Source: Anisus vortex
Lineage: Eukaryota; Mollusca; Gastropoda; Planorbidae
DNA: 64,000 nucleotides
Reading direction: 5' to 3'
NCBI GenBank assembly: GCA_949126835.1
Contig: OX421506.1
Coordinates: forward strand, 30,998,378-31,062,377
Position 1 is the stretch's first letter. Every line of letters starts with the position of its first letter. The position numbers were made by a program, and so were the translations under genes. A model generated the notes under the pieces. It did not search any database, was not told the DNA's origin, and worked only from the letters and a program-made list of their open reading frames with translations. Positions 43,509 through 56,187 of this stretch are shown piece by piece.

Positions 43509-46358
43509 CTATAGACCTTTTCATTTTTTTAATTATTTTAAAAAAAGGTCAATGTATACGCATGCGCAATAGGTGAGGGGCAGAAGTTGTCAATAAAACC
43601 TTCTTCGCCTTTGTTATTTTACTCGGGGCCTAATTATATTAGCTTTTCATTTTACAAAAAAACTACTTCATAAAAACTTTATACCCAGAAGCTAGGGAGC
43701 GAACTGTACTTTTCTTTTACCTTTTGAACCAGTTTTTAACCCAAAAAACAGTTATAATACATTCTAGGCCTAATGCGTCTATGGTTACCATGTTAATACA
43801 TATTGAGGTATTGACGTCGAGCGATCAGTGAATCGTCTTTAAGCATACAAATAAAATTTTACATAGTTATAAATTTATAAAGCTTTGTTTGTGTTGAAGT
43901 ATTAACACATAGGCTATATTGTATTAATTTATTATTTGTAGCAATAGAAATCGTAGCTTTTAATTATTTATTTTTTTGATCGTTCGATTTCGATGTCACA
44001 AAAGAACCTTGAAAAGTCAAAGTTAAGCTCATCACAGTTTGATTCTGAAAAGGCCCAGGTCTATGTCCCATAGGCATATGCTATTGTTTGACTTGTTCTG
44101 GGGTTTTATCGTTAAAATATTGTATGTAGAAGTAGTTAAGCATATTATAACATATTAGTAGACCAAGCTATAGGCCCTAATATAGGCTATATAATGTTAC
44201 GAATATCGGTCATAGAGGAATGACGTAATAAGGCATTGACCTCTTAACAAGTGCGTATTAGAGTCCAAGGTTTGACCTTTGTGCCCTGAGGGCAGTTTGA
44301 ATAAAATAATTCGTCCAACCCCGTGGAATATGAAGGTTATAATCTGGATCGCAGTATCCTATAGACCAGTGGGATTGAAATGCGTATTAGCCTAAGACCC
44401 TGTAGAATCTTCGATAATAGTTTTCTTTGTAAAGTCTCTACCTCCTTAAAGTTAGTTCAGTTTGAAAGTTTGTAGAGAGAAGTCGCTATATTGATACTTG
44501 TATATTTCATGTCATTTTATTGAAACTCTTATGTTGCCATCAGTTGATGAAGTTATTTAAAGTTTATATTGAGTCTACAATTTAAATAAAATTGTTTATT
44601 CAACAACTGGAGTTGTTTAATCTATCATTGTTGAGAATAGTGTTGAAGATAATTATCCCGAATATAACTACATTGCTGCATAGACCTGTCAGTCAAGGAA
44701 CCCCTAGCTTGGGCTACAGATTAGCAGAATCTAGAGACTTCTAATAAAGATACAACTATACATTGAATCCGATTTAACGAGTCGTAATAATAGTCATCAG
44801 AGCCATAGTCCATAACAATAACTATATATTATAATAGGCTAAAGTAGCCTAAAGGACTATATAAATTATATATAGGCCTATAGGCTTATGGCTTATAAGC
44901 TTATAGGACAGGCCTACCTATTATTTAATATAGTAGGCCTATATAGGCATATCGAATCGGCCTATCATATATAGATAGGCTAGTTAACTATAATAGGCCT
45001 ATCCTAGGCCTACTACTAGGCCTATAGTAGGCCTATTAGCCTATAGTAGCCTATATAGGTTATAAGCTTAAACAGTTTAAACTATTAAACAATTGAAACT
45101 ATTTAGGCCTACTATAGAAAAGTGTTGATTAACCGATTGCGATTGCATGAAATAATTAAGCGAATATGAAGGTAGGCTATTCTATATATTTGATATTTGC
45201 AAACTGGTGCGTGTTTTCTTCATGAATTTTTAGTTCATATTCGCTTAATTATTTCATGCAATCGCAATCGGTTAATCAACACTTTTCTATAGTAAATAGT
45301 AAATATTTTCAATTGTTTAATAGTTTAAACTGTTTGAGCTTATAACCTTTAGGCTACTATAATAGGCTAATGTAGGCCTACTAATAGGCTAATAGTAATA
45401 GGCCTAGGCCTATAGGCAGGCTAATAATTAGGCCTATTATAGTAAACTATATATGATAGGCCGATTCGATATGCTATATTATATTAAATAATAGCTATAT
45501 AGGCCTATTCTATAAGCCTATAAGCCATAAGCCTATATTTATAATTTATATAGGCCTTTAGGCTACTTTAGCTTAGCCTATTAAGGCCTATAATAGCCTA
45601 TATAGTCTATAGCCCCTATAGGTCTAGCTACTATAGCCTATGATATAGGCGGCTATATGCCTATAGCTAGGTCTAGGCCTACTAATATGTTATAATCCCG
45701 CTTAACTACTTCTACATACAATATTTTAACGATAAAACCCCAGAACAAGTCAAACAATAGCATAGGCCTATGGGACATAGACCTAGGCCTTTTCAGAATC
45801 AAACTGTGATGAGCTTACTTACTTTGGCTTTTCAAGGTTCTTTTGTGACATCGAAATCGAACGAAAAAAGAAATAGGCTAATTAAAAGTTACGATTTCTA
45901 TTGCTACAAATAATAACTTAATACAATATAGGCTACGCGTTGATACTTCAACACAAACAAAGCTTTATAAATATATAACTATGTTAAATTTTATTTGTAT
46001 GCTTAAAGACGATTTACTGATCGCTCGACGCCAATCTGTATTAACATGGTGACATATGGTAACGCATGCATAGACGCATTAGGCCTAGAATGTATAATTA
46101 ATGTTTTTTGGGTTAAAAACTGGTTCAAAAGGTAAAAGAAAAGTACAGTTCGCTCCCTAGCTTCTGGGTATAAAGTTCTTATGAATTAGTTTTTTTGTAA
46201 AATGAAAAGCTAATATAATTACGCCTAAAAACCACTAGGCCCCCAGTAAAATAACAAAGGCGAAGAAGGTTTTATTGACAACTTCTGCCCCCTAGCGACT
46301 GCGCATGCGTAGACATTGACCTCTTTTTTTGAATAATTAATAAAATGAAAGTCTATAG
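43509..46358. repeat. Large palindrome, arms about 1.0-1.1 kb, 63-base loop
   Basis: Left arm 43509-45170 and right arm 45234-46358 are near-perfect reverse complements. Matched landmarks include GCGAATATGAA/TTCATATTCGC at the centre, GGGAGCGAACTGTACTTTTC near 43696 against its complement near 46144, and CTATAGAC/GTCTATAG at the outer edge. The left arm is longer because a solo LTR (44195-44817) is inserted in it. Arms are rich in AGGCCTA. No coding frame was recognised. Confidence 0.88.
44195..44817 (+). mobile_element. Solo LTR in the left palindrome arm
   Basis: Starts TGTTACG and ends CATAACA (TG...CA with TGTTA/TAACA inverted ends), 623 bases, flanked on both sides by ATAA (44191-44194 and 44818-44821). 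It is absent from the right arm, so it inserted after the palindrome formed. Confidence 0.75.
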
Positions 46359-46387
46359 ATTGTATCCGTGTATGTAGTTGTTATGTT

Positions 46388-46445
46388 AAATGCGCTCTGA
46401 GCTTGCATTATGCTTGTTGGTAGCGCTATACAAATGTCATCATTA
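46388..46445 (+). mobile_element. LINE 3' tail of the hairpin type
   Basis: GCGCTCTGAGCTTGCATTAT then GTAGCGCTATACAAATG resembles the hairpin tail shared by the second LINE family and SINE type A. Confidence 0.5.
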
Positions 46446-46676
46446 TTCCACAAAAGGTGTGTTGATATCTTAGATTCGTTAATATCTATACCTCTATATA
46501 TTAATTGTTCTGTATTATTACATATTCTTTTTTATTTGACTATGACAAAATGTAGCATTCGATATTGTAATTTTATCTTAAAAAATGTAGGCCTACTATA
46601 AATAGAAATGAGCTATTATGTACTAAAAATAGAACTGAGCTCTGATTGGATGTGTTAATAGTGTACGTAGCGTATA

Positions 46677-47239
46677 GGGCGTTTGCAATCACGTGACAAA
46701 AATCACGTTTTTTTTTTACTTTTGTGTAATGGTGTACAATGGCCGCTGTATTAATTATAAATTAATATAGTTTCATATAGGCTCGAGCTTTTTTTAATTG
46801 ATATTTTGTGTTTAAAATGATGATTAATGTATTAATATGGATTTTTATTAATTCTATATTAGATTCATAGAACTATCACAAGAAGATTCTTACATTAAAA
46901 ATGTTATATTACTATTGAACCTACAATGAAAATAACGAATGACTCCAATAATTCAATTAAATAAATCCATTCAAATGCAACACTTACCGGCCAGATATTA
47001 AGATGGTGAATTGAGCTTAGAAAGTTGAAATTCGTTGAAAAAATAACATGTCAGTCATTCTCTTGTACTAGTAAGATTATCTACGACGATTTATCTAATG
47101 ATTTGTGCGTAGGGTAGCCAATATTCAGATGTGAATTTGGCATGATAAAGAAGTACTTCACCATTTTTGTACACCAATTGGCTTCTTTTTACACAAATAC
47201 TTCACTAAAAAACCTAAGCCACGCCCATTACGAACGCTC
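46677..47239 (-). mobile_element. TA-flanked MITE, copy 3, inverted
   Basis: Reverse complement of 35214-35777 nearly end to end, from GGGCGTTTGCAATCACGTGA to CGAACGCTC, with TA at 46675-46676 and 47240-47241. Confidence 0.75.
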
Positions 47240-47241
47240 TA

Positions 47242-49561
47242 TTGAGATGCTTGTTCTATAAGCCATTAGATGTTTTATGTTACAATTGTATGCAGCATTT
47301 AAAGTCAAATTGTTTGTTGGACAAAGTCAATAGATATCTTGAGTTAAATATAATCCTATTTATTTTATAATGTGACAAAATTCAGGTGACAGATGTAGCC
47401 CTATTAAAAAAAATAAACTGACCTAGACAGGTTGTTATACGGACTTAAATATTATAACATTAACTCAATTCTGTATTTCATGAACTTTTATTCAACTTTT
47501 AAAAAAACTCCAGCACAATATTATAAGTTATCCTTCAATAGAATGTTGTTTCCTTAATCATAAAGTCTTACTGCAAAACTTCACAATTTTTGAACGTTAC
47601 TGCTTACATAGGGGTCATGGGTCAAACTATTTTATTTTACTATATGCATCAACATTACAAATTGCATAAAACAAAATGTGCTAAACCTTGTTTATCTAGT
47701 CTTGGTCAAGATCTGGAATAGTCATAAAATAGGTAAAGAATTTCTACTTTAGCATCTTTTCAGTTAAAACTGAAACCATAAATTTGTAAGAGTAAGAGAT
47801 TCAGTCAATGTACTAATTTCACAACAATTTGGTAAACGAGGAAGGATCTGCATTCTTTGTTTGGTTTTAACAATCGCTATATTTTTTTAAATTTCTGATA
47901 TATACAAGAATGGTGGTACAATTAGGTCAAGTGCACTACAGGCTTATATAGATTCTGTTCAAATTGATTAAAACCAAAAAGACAAAAGTTCAAATCTAAA
48001 ATAGGCATGTAGCCCTAAAGAGGGAGACTTTGGAAACATTTCTATTCATTACCTGCACTGTACACCAGTATCAACAATTTCCTTTTATTAATAGTAAGGA
48101 TCAAGTCCCAAATTGAATGTCACAAGTCAATGACATGCCAACTCATAGATAGAAATGTGTGATTGTTAATTAAAACAATAAAAAGTTGTTCCTTTCTAAC
48201 AATGGTCAAAATTTGAGGTGTGGGTCCAAACACCAATGAAAACAGTCTCTAATACATATTTTAGACAATAAAAATATAAAGATTCTAAGAATACCCTATC
48301 TATTCCCAAAGGATTACAAAGTTTTAACCATAAAAACCTTTGTGGTTGCAATGATGTAATTCTATTGACTTAGAATGTTCAATCTTAAGATAAAAATGTT
48401 TACGAATTTGAAATAAACATTAGTAGAATTTGCTCACTTGACAACTTTAAAATATCTCTAAACTGACAACGGCACCCTAAACCTCCCACCAAGTGTCACA
48501 GGAACAAGTCAATTTCACTGCTGGGAGGGAAAGGCAGGGTGAAATTTATTACTGTCTGCAGTCCTGACACCCCAAGTGTGATGTGAAATGCATGTGGCTA
48601 AAGGCACTAGGGCAATAATGGCCAAAGAAGAATAGAGGCAGCATAAATAGTTTGGCTATTGTATCAATAAAAAACACTATTGTCACTATTGTAATGCTGT
48701 TACTAAAAGTAAAAGATGTGTTTATATTATAAACACTTTATCTGCTTGAAGTATTTGAATAATACTTAATTTCCCACTCTGTTTCGCTCTACCTCCATTT
48801 TATTTTACTTTTACCTTCTTCCCCCACCCTCTTTTAATTATCTCTTTCTCGTCTCTTTGCTATCCCATTATTGTACCTAGTTTCTACTTGATGGCTGCTA
48901 AAACACAGGCTACTGATAAATATGATCTATATATTTACGAAGTGAACCCATATTTGTTCTACATGCAGTGGCATAGCAAGGGTGGTGTGGTGAGTGCGAT
49001 TTTGTTATGAGCAAGTTAACATTTGTATTTTATCTTTGTAAAGTCACCTTGTTCCATCTATAACAGATCTGAAAACTATATTTTGTAAACCTTCACCAAT
49101 TATCTTTTTTTTTATAATAGAGGGATAGTAGTGATAAGTAATTCAAACAACACACATTTCAAACATCAACTTATGGAAGTTATTTTTATAAGAGCATTAA
49201 AAAAAACATTTTGTAAAATTCAAAGACAGCTCTGTGTCTCTTAAGGATAAAATAAAAACAACAACAACACAGCATGTTTTGCTATTAAAGCATAAACAAA
49301 ATAACAACAACAGTAAAACAAGCTTTGAAATGCTAAAATACAGTTAGCATACAAATATGACTGGAAATATTATGACACTTATAAAACCTTCACAGTTGGA
49401 AAGCTTACAATAAACATTAGAACGCAATTGAAAGAAAAAACTAAGACATCAAAACCCACACCCCCAACACAAAGGCAGTGCACTATTAGTGGATAGCTTG
49501 TGGAGGGGGGGGAGGGGGGTCCATTGAGTACAGATGCTTCCTGGCTGCCCGGCGGGACCGC
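47242..49561. other. AT-rich DNA downstream of DAP, no gene seen
   Basis: No open frame of interest. It probably contains the 3' untranslated region of the minus-strand DAP gene, but no specific poly(A) site is claimed. Confidence 0.45.
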
Positions 49562-49678
49562 TCACTTGGGCTGTTGGATATTATAGCTGACCTGGGTGGG
49601 GCGTGGCCTGGCGTCGTGCTGAGGCATAGGCTTCTCGTGAAAGCTTTTCACGGCCTGAGCTGTGAAGTCCTTGTCACC
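49562..49678 (-). CDS. DAP: DAP exon 4 with stop
   Basis: Acceptor TGCCTGCAG. Encodes GDKDFTAQAVKSFHEKPMPQ through YNIQQPK, TGA at 49562-49564. It contains the highest GC content of the gene. Confidence 0.92.
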   Translation of the reverse strand, partial: GDKDFTAQAVKSFHEKPMPQHDARPRPTQVSYNIQQPK

Positions 49679-52600
49679 CTGCAGGCAATAGTTTGAAACA
49701 TACTTTTTATGATTTGCTTATGATGCAGTACAGATATGGCTTTTGAAAATCTATGAGAATAGTTTAACTAAAAACAGAGTCCACTAAATGTATACCGGTA
49801 TTGGTTCCAAAAATTAAAAAACTTACATGATATATTGGTGATTTGTTTTTGCAATTACAATTTGATCTTTAACCACAAACTATTTTAAACTTTTAAAATC
49901 ACAAACTACTATACATCAAATTTACTTTTGATCAGCCATTATTTTATGTAATTTTTAAAAATTAGTTTTCGTTTAACATAATTAATAATGTTCAACAGTA
50001 ATTAATTCAAGTCTTTAAACTTTGCACTATCACTATGCATTCAATTTCCATCTAAACAAATTGGCATTAATCTGTGATTTTAGTATGTGATGAACACAAA
50101 ATTGTCTATTTTAAAAAGGCTTATGTTTAACGAAATTCTTATGCACAGTACACTTTGAGAAACGCAATAGATTAGCTACTAATAAAAAACAAAGGTTTTT
50201 TTTTAGAAATAAAAAACATCTAATCTAAGAAATTATGCTTCCATTGTTTATCATCGACCAGTATAGAAATAAGGTTTTAATATTTCAGTCTTCGGAAAAT
50301 CTCTATTACTACGATTAAGGTTGGGGCTTCCGAGATAACGTTGTCCAACACGGTTATAGACCTTGGCCTTTTTATTGATAATAAATTATCAATGGTTCCA
50401 CATATCAGTGCTGTGGTTAAGGCTTGTTCGTCTCATCTACGTGCCCTGGGTCAGCTGCGACCTCAACTCAACAGAAGGATGGCCAATACCGTAGCAGTCT
50501 CACTTATCCAGTCAAGGTTGGATTACTGCAATAGTCACCTGTGGGGTTTGCCCCAGAACCAGCTGCAGAGATTACAGAGAGTGCCGAACACCACGGCGCG
50601 TATTGTTTCGGGAGTGAGGAGGCAAGATCATATCCCCCCAACACTAAGGGATCTCCACTGGCTCCCGGTGATGAAGCGAATAGAGCACAAAATTATGTCC
50701 ATTACATACGGATGCATAAAGGGCATTGCTTCGAGAGCTTATCTCAAGGCATGAACCATCTAGGGAACTGCGATCTTCAACACAGTCACTCCTCAAAACT
50801 CCTAGTTTGGATGGACACAGAAAGAAGTACCTGGGAGTGCGCTCATTTGAGTCAGTGGCACCTTCTTTATGGAACAGTCTATCTCAGACACTGAGAATCT
50901 GGGACAAGAGAAACTTTTAAAAAGAAATTGAAGACCTTGCTCTTTGGCTAATACATCTGCCACTGCAAATCACACCAAGAGCGCACTGAGCATGCTAATT
51001 TAATAGCATGGATAGAAGCGCTATAGAAATGCCCATTCTTATCTTATCTTTACATGTCAACTTTAGTATAGTGCGTAAAAAGCATCCACAAAAAAACTAT
51101 TAAATGAAGTTAGTTACTAATTTTCATCTATTTATAAAACTGAAAAGGCTCAATGTGACCTACCTTTGTAACAACACCAGACACCAACAGAGCTTGATGA
51201 TGTTTGTCAGTCTTAGGTGGGCTGAAATAGTTTCAAACAATTAAACTAACAACATATATATTTTCAATGAAAGCTACCCTTTTCAGAAATCCTTTTCATA
51301 ATTTCCATTAGACAAACTACTTAGATAGATATCAGACTGAAGTGGCTAACTTGTGCTACAAGATACCGGTTCATAAATATATTTATTCCCGGTTAGTAGG
51401 CCTATTGATCCTATAACAGAGTGTTTGAATTCCATTCAATACTGCAAGTCTAAGTGTTAAAACCAGGTGAAAATGTCAGGATTTTTTGTTCAAGTCCTAG
51501 CGAGTACTTGGCAAGTAATTTTAATGTTAGCGACCCAATCCCCTTATAAGCAGAAGCCACAGAAACTGGTGAGTACTGTTTCACTAGCCCTATGGACCAA
51601 GATGGTCTAAAAGTATACTTTACTTCAATTTGATCCACGAACAATTAGACTTGCATGAATGTATGGTACTAACCAAAACATATTATTTTCACTACAAGAA
51701 ATCTTTTATTCTGATTTATTTGTTTTAAAATCTAACTAAACTTCTATTAGTTTAGATCAATGAATAATCTCGAAATGACTGAACAGTATAAATTTCAGCA
51801 GCATACCTTGAAGAGCCAAACTCTGCTTCCTCTTCTGGGGTCATGGCAGGGGTCTCATTTTTGTCAACCTCCTTCTTATGTTGCACCACACGCATGCCAC
51901 CAACTTTAGCTGATGAAAGAAATAATTCTATTAATCCCTGTTCGTTGTTAAAAGTTTAGTTTAAGGAGAGTTCAAAATGATATTAAGTTGATTGGGTTTT
52001 CCTGACCATTCTCAGACTATGCTAGAGAATAAAAAAAAGTGTTTTTACTTTATGCTGTTCTGAGTATTTTACAAGATAATAGTTCTGCATTTGTAAATAA
52101 CAATATAATGTTTTTTGTTTTTTTATTGTGTCTTTGCTTTTTAATCTCTTTGGATATTACACAAATGCATACACTTTGCTATTTTTTTGTCATTAAGATT
52201 TATTATATTTAACAGACTTTAGCTTTGATAAAAGAAAAAAAAAATCAGATACGACAAATGGACCATAGGTTATGCAAACAACAGGTCTTCATCAGTGCGT
52301 TCCAAAAATCTTAATGATAAACTGCATGCAAGTGGAAGATTGCTCTAGTTTAATCTTTGGTGACTAGCCTGAGAGTCCCTCAATTTATATAACTTACAAG
52401 CAAACAAAAAGCTCAACATTCGCTTTCATTTAATCATTACTATCTACAAACAATGAATGAGAAAATTAATAATGGGGTATAACAATTTTTTGGCCTATTT
52501 ACTACATAATATAATCCTTGTTTATAAATACACTGCTGTTATGCTCCAAGGAAACCACGAGACAACACTTGCTTTAAACTTGTGAGGAATCAAAACCAAA

Positions 52601-55087
52601 ATATTTTTTCTAAAAATTCTGATGTTAAAGAAACTTTAAACAATATCTAAGACTTAGTGCTTTTAAGCAATATCATGAAATATTTTGTACAAATTCAACT
52701 TTAAATATTTCATTAGGAACCAAATTATTAGCGAGCCACCACATGTAGGCTAAATCCAACCAATTTTTGGTTTCAAAAGCGAAAAAAAAGACTTACAATT
52801 ATATTTTTTTAACATCCCTATGTAAAATATCTTATGTCTGGCAATTTTTGTATAGTTTATAATGTATATATAGATCTAGTTGAAAAAATTGGCTCCTGTT
52901 GAGGACTGCATTATCACTGGATATTTTATTTTATCATATATCAAATTAAAGGTCTACTTGCCCTGATTATAAAACAGTTGTTGTTTTTTGGCAGTTGCAT
53001 TTTTGTAATTTTATATTAAATTTTTTAATTTGGTGCTTTTTTGTGTTTTTTAATTAAACCTTTTCATTCTTTCTTTATTTTAGGCTGTGACTATTCGTAC
53101 ACTCGGTGTACACGTACACGACATGCGCAGTGATGATTATAATTGACTGTGCCTCAAAACCAGCGCTGAATCTATTTGCTGTGTGTTGTATAAAGAGGGG
53201 ACAGGTTCTACCCTGCTGTCAGTCATAGTTATAATAGTTAATTTTTTTTTTCATTCAATTATAGTATAGCCTATCCAGTTGAACACGATTGTTTGTTTTT
53301 TTAATAATTAGCAAATTACTTTTACTGTGTTTTTTTTTTAAATAATAGTTTATCATTATATTTATAAATAATTCAGACGGGTCTTTTATGTCAAATAACA
53401 ATAGGCATACAACATACAACAAAACCAGTAAAATCTCTTCGCAACACTTTATTCAGTCTCGGAAACAGAACATCAAGCAATCATATATATATAGCCTACC
53501 GGTACCGGTATATATAGGCCTATATATAGGCTATATATATATTATCATTTATAAACAAAGGTATCTATAAGTAGGCCTATAACTACAAGGATAGGATTAC
53601 ATTATGATACATAAAGAAAAGCCAAAGAAATTAACTTAACAAAACTACAAGTTTAACCAAGACTAACAATATTAGAAAAAAGTAAATTAAAAAAAAAAAA
53701 AACATTCGCGTTCAACTGGATATACTAAAATTGAATTTTTTTTTAAATTAACAGCGGCTGACCGGAGGGGAGAACCTCTCCCCTCATATAACAGCGCACC
53801 GTTCTAACCGCTAGGCCAGGAATACTTCGTTGAATACAGCAGTTTAAGATGTTAAAATATTTTTTAAATGTGCAAAAGAAATGGGCAGTCGAATTTAGTT
53901 ATCAGTGCGCATGCCGTGTACGAATAGCTATCCGTACACGGGTGTACGAATAGTCACTTCCTTATTTTATCACATAATACCATATTGCATGTGCGGTTAT
54001 AACAGTCTTTTTTGTTACATCAATGACAGAAGGCACTACTGATGCAAACATGTGCTCCAAATGTCGGTGGATTTAGAGACATGATTAAGAACAACAACAG
54101 ACTCCTCAATAATTTATCAGATCATCAAATTATTCCCAAAAGTAAGTTGTGCCCAAAAAGTAATTCTCCACTAGATTTGAAGGATGGTTTGTTTTGTTGT
54201 AAAAAAAAGGTTCTTTGTTCGTAAGAATAAGATGAAGCACATGTCCCAACAATGTTCATTTTAAATTTCCCAAAATCATTTTCCCCTTAAAGACCTTGTG
54301 ACCTAGCGTAGGCCTACCATAGAAGTTCATTGTTTAGAATTTAAACTTTCAAATTGTCAAATACAACCATCATCGACTGGTTGTACAACCGTCATCGACT
54401 AATTGTCTTTTTAAGAGAAGTTTGTGTTTATGCCATGATTGAGGTCTACCCAGCTCTACATTATTTGGGGTAAAGATAAAGGTAAAGGTGGCGGGGCATT
54501 GTGCTCACCACACAATCTCCTACTCCTAGTATGCCGTGGCCACAGCAACTGGTGCAGATTGTTTCACCTGGCCTATGGATCTATATGGTCTGACGGGTAT
54601 ATAATTGTTGATTGAGGTATGCGACATTATTTGGGTTTGTTGTTGATATAGAGTCTATATGAGGCAAAAATTGGGTGGACTAAATGTCAACTAAATGAGA
54701 AGGATGGTGGGTCCAGTTTGTATTAAAAAGTTAAGTAATAAGTTAAAGTTGCCTATAAATACTATAAATAATTGCATTAGACAATACAATTATAGGCCTA
54801 CTGTTAATACAATGTAGGCCTATATCCATGAGACTAAGATAAAAGAAAATAATAACTATTTCTTCAAAATATAATGGAAAACGTGCACACCGTATGTTGG
54901 CGTATGTCAATAGTTTGGCCATTTTAAATTTTAGCCAGTTTCAAGGCCTTCAATTTCCCCGTGATTGCCGTGAAAACAGAGCTATAAATGCGGACTGGTA
55001 GTATAATATAAATTACAAAAGAAAAATTAGCATACTTGCAGGGGGGTGTCCTGCTTTAAGATCAACTGCAACAGCGTCTTCGGACAT
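49562..55087 (-). CDS. DAP: Death-associated protein 1, four coding exons, complete
   Basis: Four exons on the minus strand (55036-55087, 51807-51909, 51164-51221, 49562-49678) join in frame to 330 coding bases, 109 residues, close to the 102 of vertebrate DAP. Recognisable conserved pieces: AGHPPA at the N-terminus, GGMRVVQHKK, PPKTDKHHQALLVSGVVTKG then DKDF, and a final IQQPK. All introns have GT-AG ends. DAP is a small, Pro-rich, largely disordered cytoplasmic protein known in mammals as an mTOR substrate that restrains autophagy and as a mediator of interferon-linked cell death. Intron 3 holds a LINE fragment (50300-51050), intron 1 a TIR element (53087-53957) and a SINE. DAPL1 is the vertebrate paralogue; the fit here is to the common ancestor type. 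Confidence 0.93.
50300..51050 (+). mobile_element. Second LINE family, C-terminal RT and 3' end
   Basis: The frame from about 50341 reads DLGLFIDNKLSMVPHISAVV, SRLDYCNSHLWGLPQNQLQR and LRDLHWLPVMKRIEHKIMS. After a shift at about 50725 it continues as SRELRSSTQSLLKTPSLDGH then GVRSFESVAPSLWN. The 3' end has a hairpin (CATGCTA ATTTAA TAGCATG), GCGCTATAGAAATG and a CTTAT tail. It lies antisense in DAP intron 3. Confidence 0.85.
51164..51221 (-). CDS. DAP: DAP exon 3
   Basis: 58 bases, acceptor TATTTCAG, donor GTAGGT. Encodes PPKTDKHHQALLVSGVVTK. Confidence 0.92.
51500..51625 (+). mobile_element. SINE 3' fragment
   Basis: AGCCACAGAAACTGGTGAGT, CTGTTTCACTAGCCCTATGG and GTATACTTTACTTC match the body and tail of the SINE at 58813-59082. 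Confidence 0.65.
51807..51909 (-). CDS. DAP: DAP exon 2
   Basis: 103 bases, acceptor TTCATCAG, donor GTATGC. Encodes KVGGMRVVQHKKEVDKNETP then AMTPEEEAEFGSS; the acidic stretch replaces the Glu-rich middle of vertebrate DAP. Confidence 0.92.
53087..53957. mobile_element. Non-autonomous element with long inverted ends
   Basis: GTGACTATTCGTACAC at the left end is inverted at the right end (GTGTACGAATAGTCAC). The right end adds a second GTACACG-type block, and both arms continue to a GCATGC-like core (ACATGCGCA / TGCGCATGCC). 871 bases, no transposase frame. Confidence 0.7.
53755..53825 (-). mobile_element. tRNA-like SINE head inside the TIR element
   Basis: Minus strand has CTGGCCTAGCGGTTAGAAC (A box) and GAGGTTCTCCCCTC (weak B box). 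Too degenerate for a tRNA gene. Confidence 0.45.
54465..54605 (+). mobile_element. SINE fragment
   Basis: GGTAAAGGTGGCGGGGCATT, AGTATGCCGTGGCCACAGCA and TATGGTCTGACGGGTAT match the body of the SINE at 58813-59082; the tRNA head is missing. It lies in DAP intron 1. Confidence 0.75.
55036..55087 (-). CDS. DAP: DAP exon 1
   Basis: ATG at 55087. Encodes MSEDAVAVDLKAGHPPA plus one base; donor GTATGC. Confidence 0.9.
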
Positions 55088-56185
55088 TGTATAATTTGAA
55101 ATTAAAAATATATCAACAATAATATTCAGTGCGAATTATAAAAGTACTTTCAAGATAATGTCTGCTACTCAGTGTTTACGAGTTGTAGTTAATAAAAACC
55201 CAGTTAGGACAAGATTAGAAACTCAATTTTTGTACCTTTTGGTTTCGCATAAAACATATGATTTGACTTCGTCTTTTAACTATTTAAGTCTAATGATTTA
55301 AAGACATATAATATTATCAGGATATATCACTTGAGCTCGGACAGTTTTCCAATCAATTTATTTGTAGATATTTTCTGTGAGAAAAAAGGATAATGCATAA
55401 AAATAAAAGCGGACAGGTGTTTCTGACTCCTTTGCATTTGACTTTTGACATTTAAAGTATATAGGCCTAATTATATATTATCTTTTGTTATAACATCTTC
55501 TGCTGCCTTTTCCGAACCATGTCATAATGCGAACCTTTACGTGTGTCTTTATTTTCTACTTAAACGTAACCGTATTTAAACAATCTACCTATGTTATTAA
55601 ATATTATGTAGGCCTACTAAGGCCTAGTAGCAGTCAGATGATGCCACAAAGAAAAAACTTATATTTTGTTATGGAAAAAACCCAATACCACTCTTAAAGT
55701 GCAGTCTGCGTCTGCACGACTGCCAACTCAAAATGTGAAATACGTCACTAAATTTGTTGTTGTTGATTTGGGTTGAAAGTTGAAAAGTTCAATGCTTTGC
55801 GATTTTGACCATGACCCTTGCTAATAATAACAACTGATTCTTTCCTAAAATAGATCCTTACGTAACACTTGTCCAACGTTCTCATATAGTCATCTAGGCC
55901 TATAATAAATTATTAACCTGTTTAAGTTTATGAGTACTGAGGCTACTAGTATTAACATCGTAGTAGGTTAGTCATATTGGCATATTATACTAGAATATTA
56001 GAATAACTAAGAATGTTAAAATAGGGTTTACTACGATACGTTTAGGTTTAAGGGGCCGTCCATAAAAGGCGTCACATCACATATGAAAAAGGGGGATGAA
56101 TAAAAAGAAAGGTATTAAATTCTACCTTCCTCTTCTTATAGTAGCCAGAGGGATTTAAACATGAAAGACTATAGTAGGCCTATAT
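55088..56185. other. Upstream region of DAP, no gene seen
   Basis: AT-rich. It should contain the DAP 5' untranslated region and promoter, but no motif decides a start site. GGGGCCGTCCATAAA near 56052 resembles a DNA transposon end. Confidence 0.4.
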
Positions 56186-56187
56186 AG

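Noticed and set aside
43170..46465. Similar sequences at both outer sides of the palindrome (TGTCATC...CCACA...GGTGTGTT) as its target duplication
   Set aside because: They lie hundreds of bases (left) and about 70 bases (right) outside the arms and look like independent LINE 3'-end contexts.
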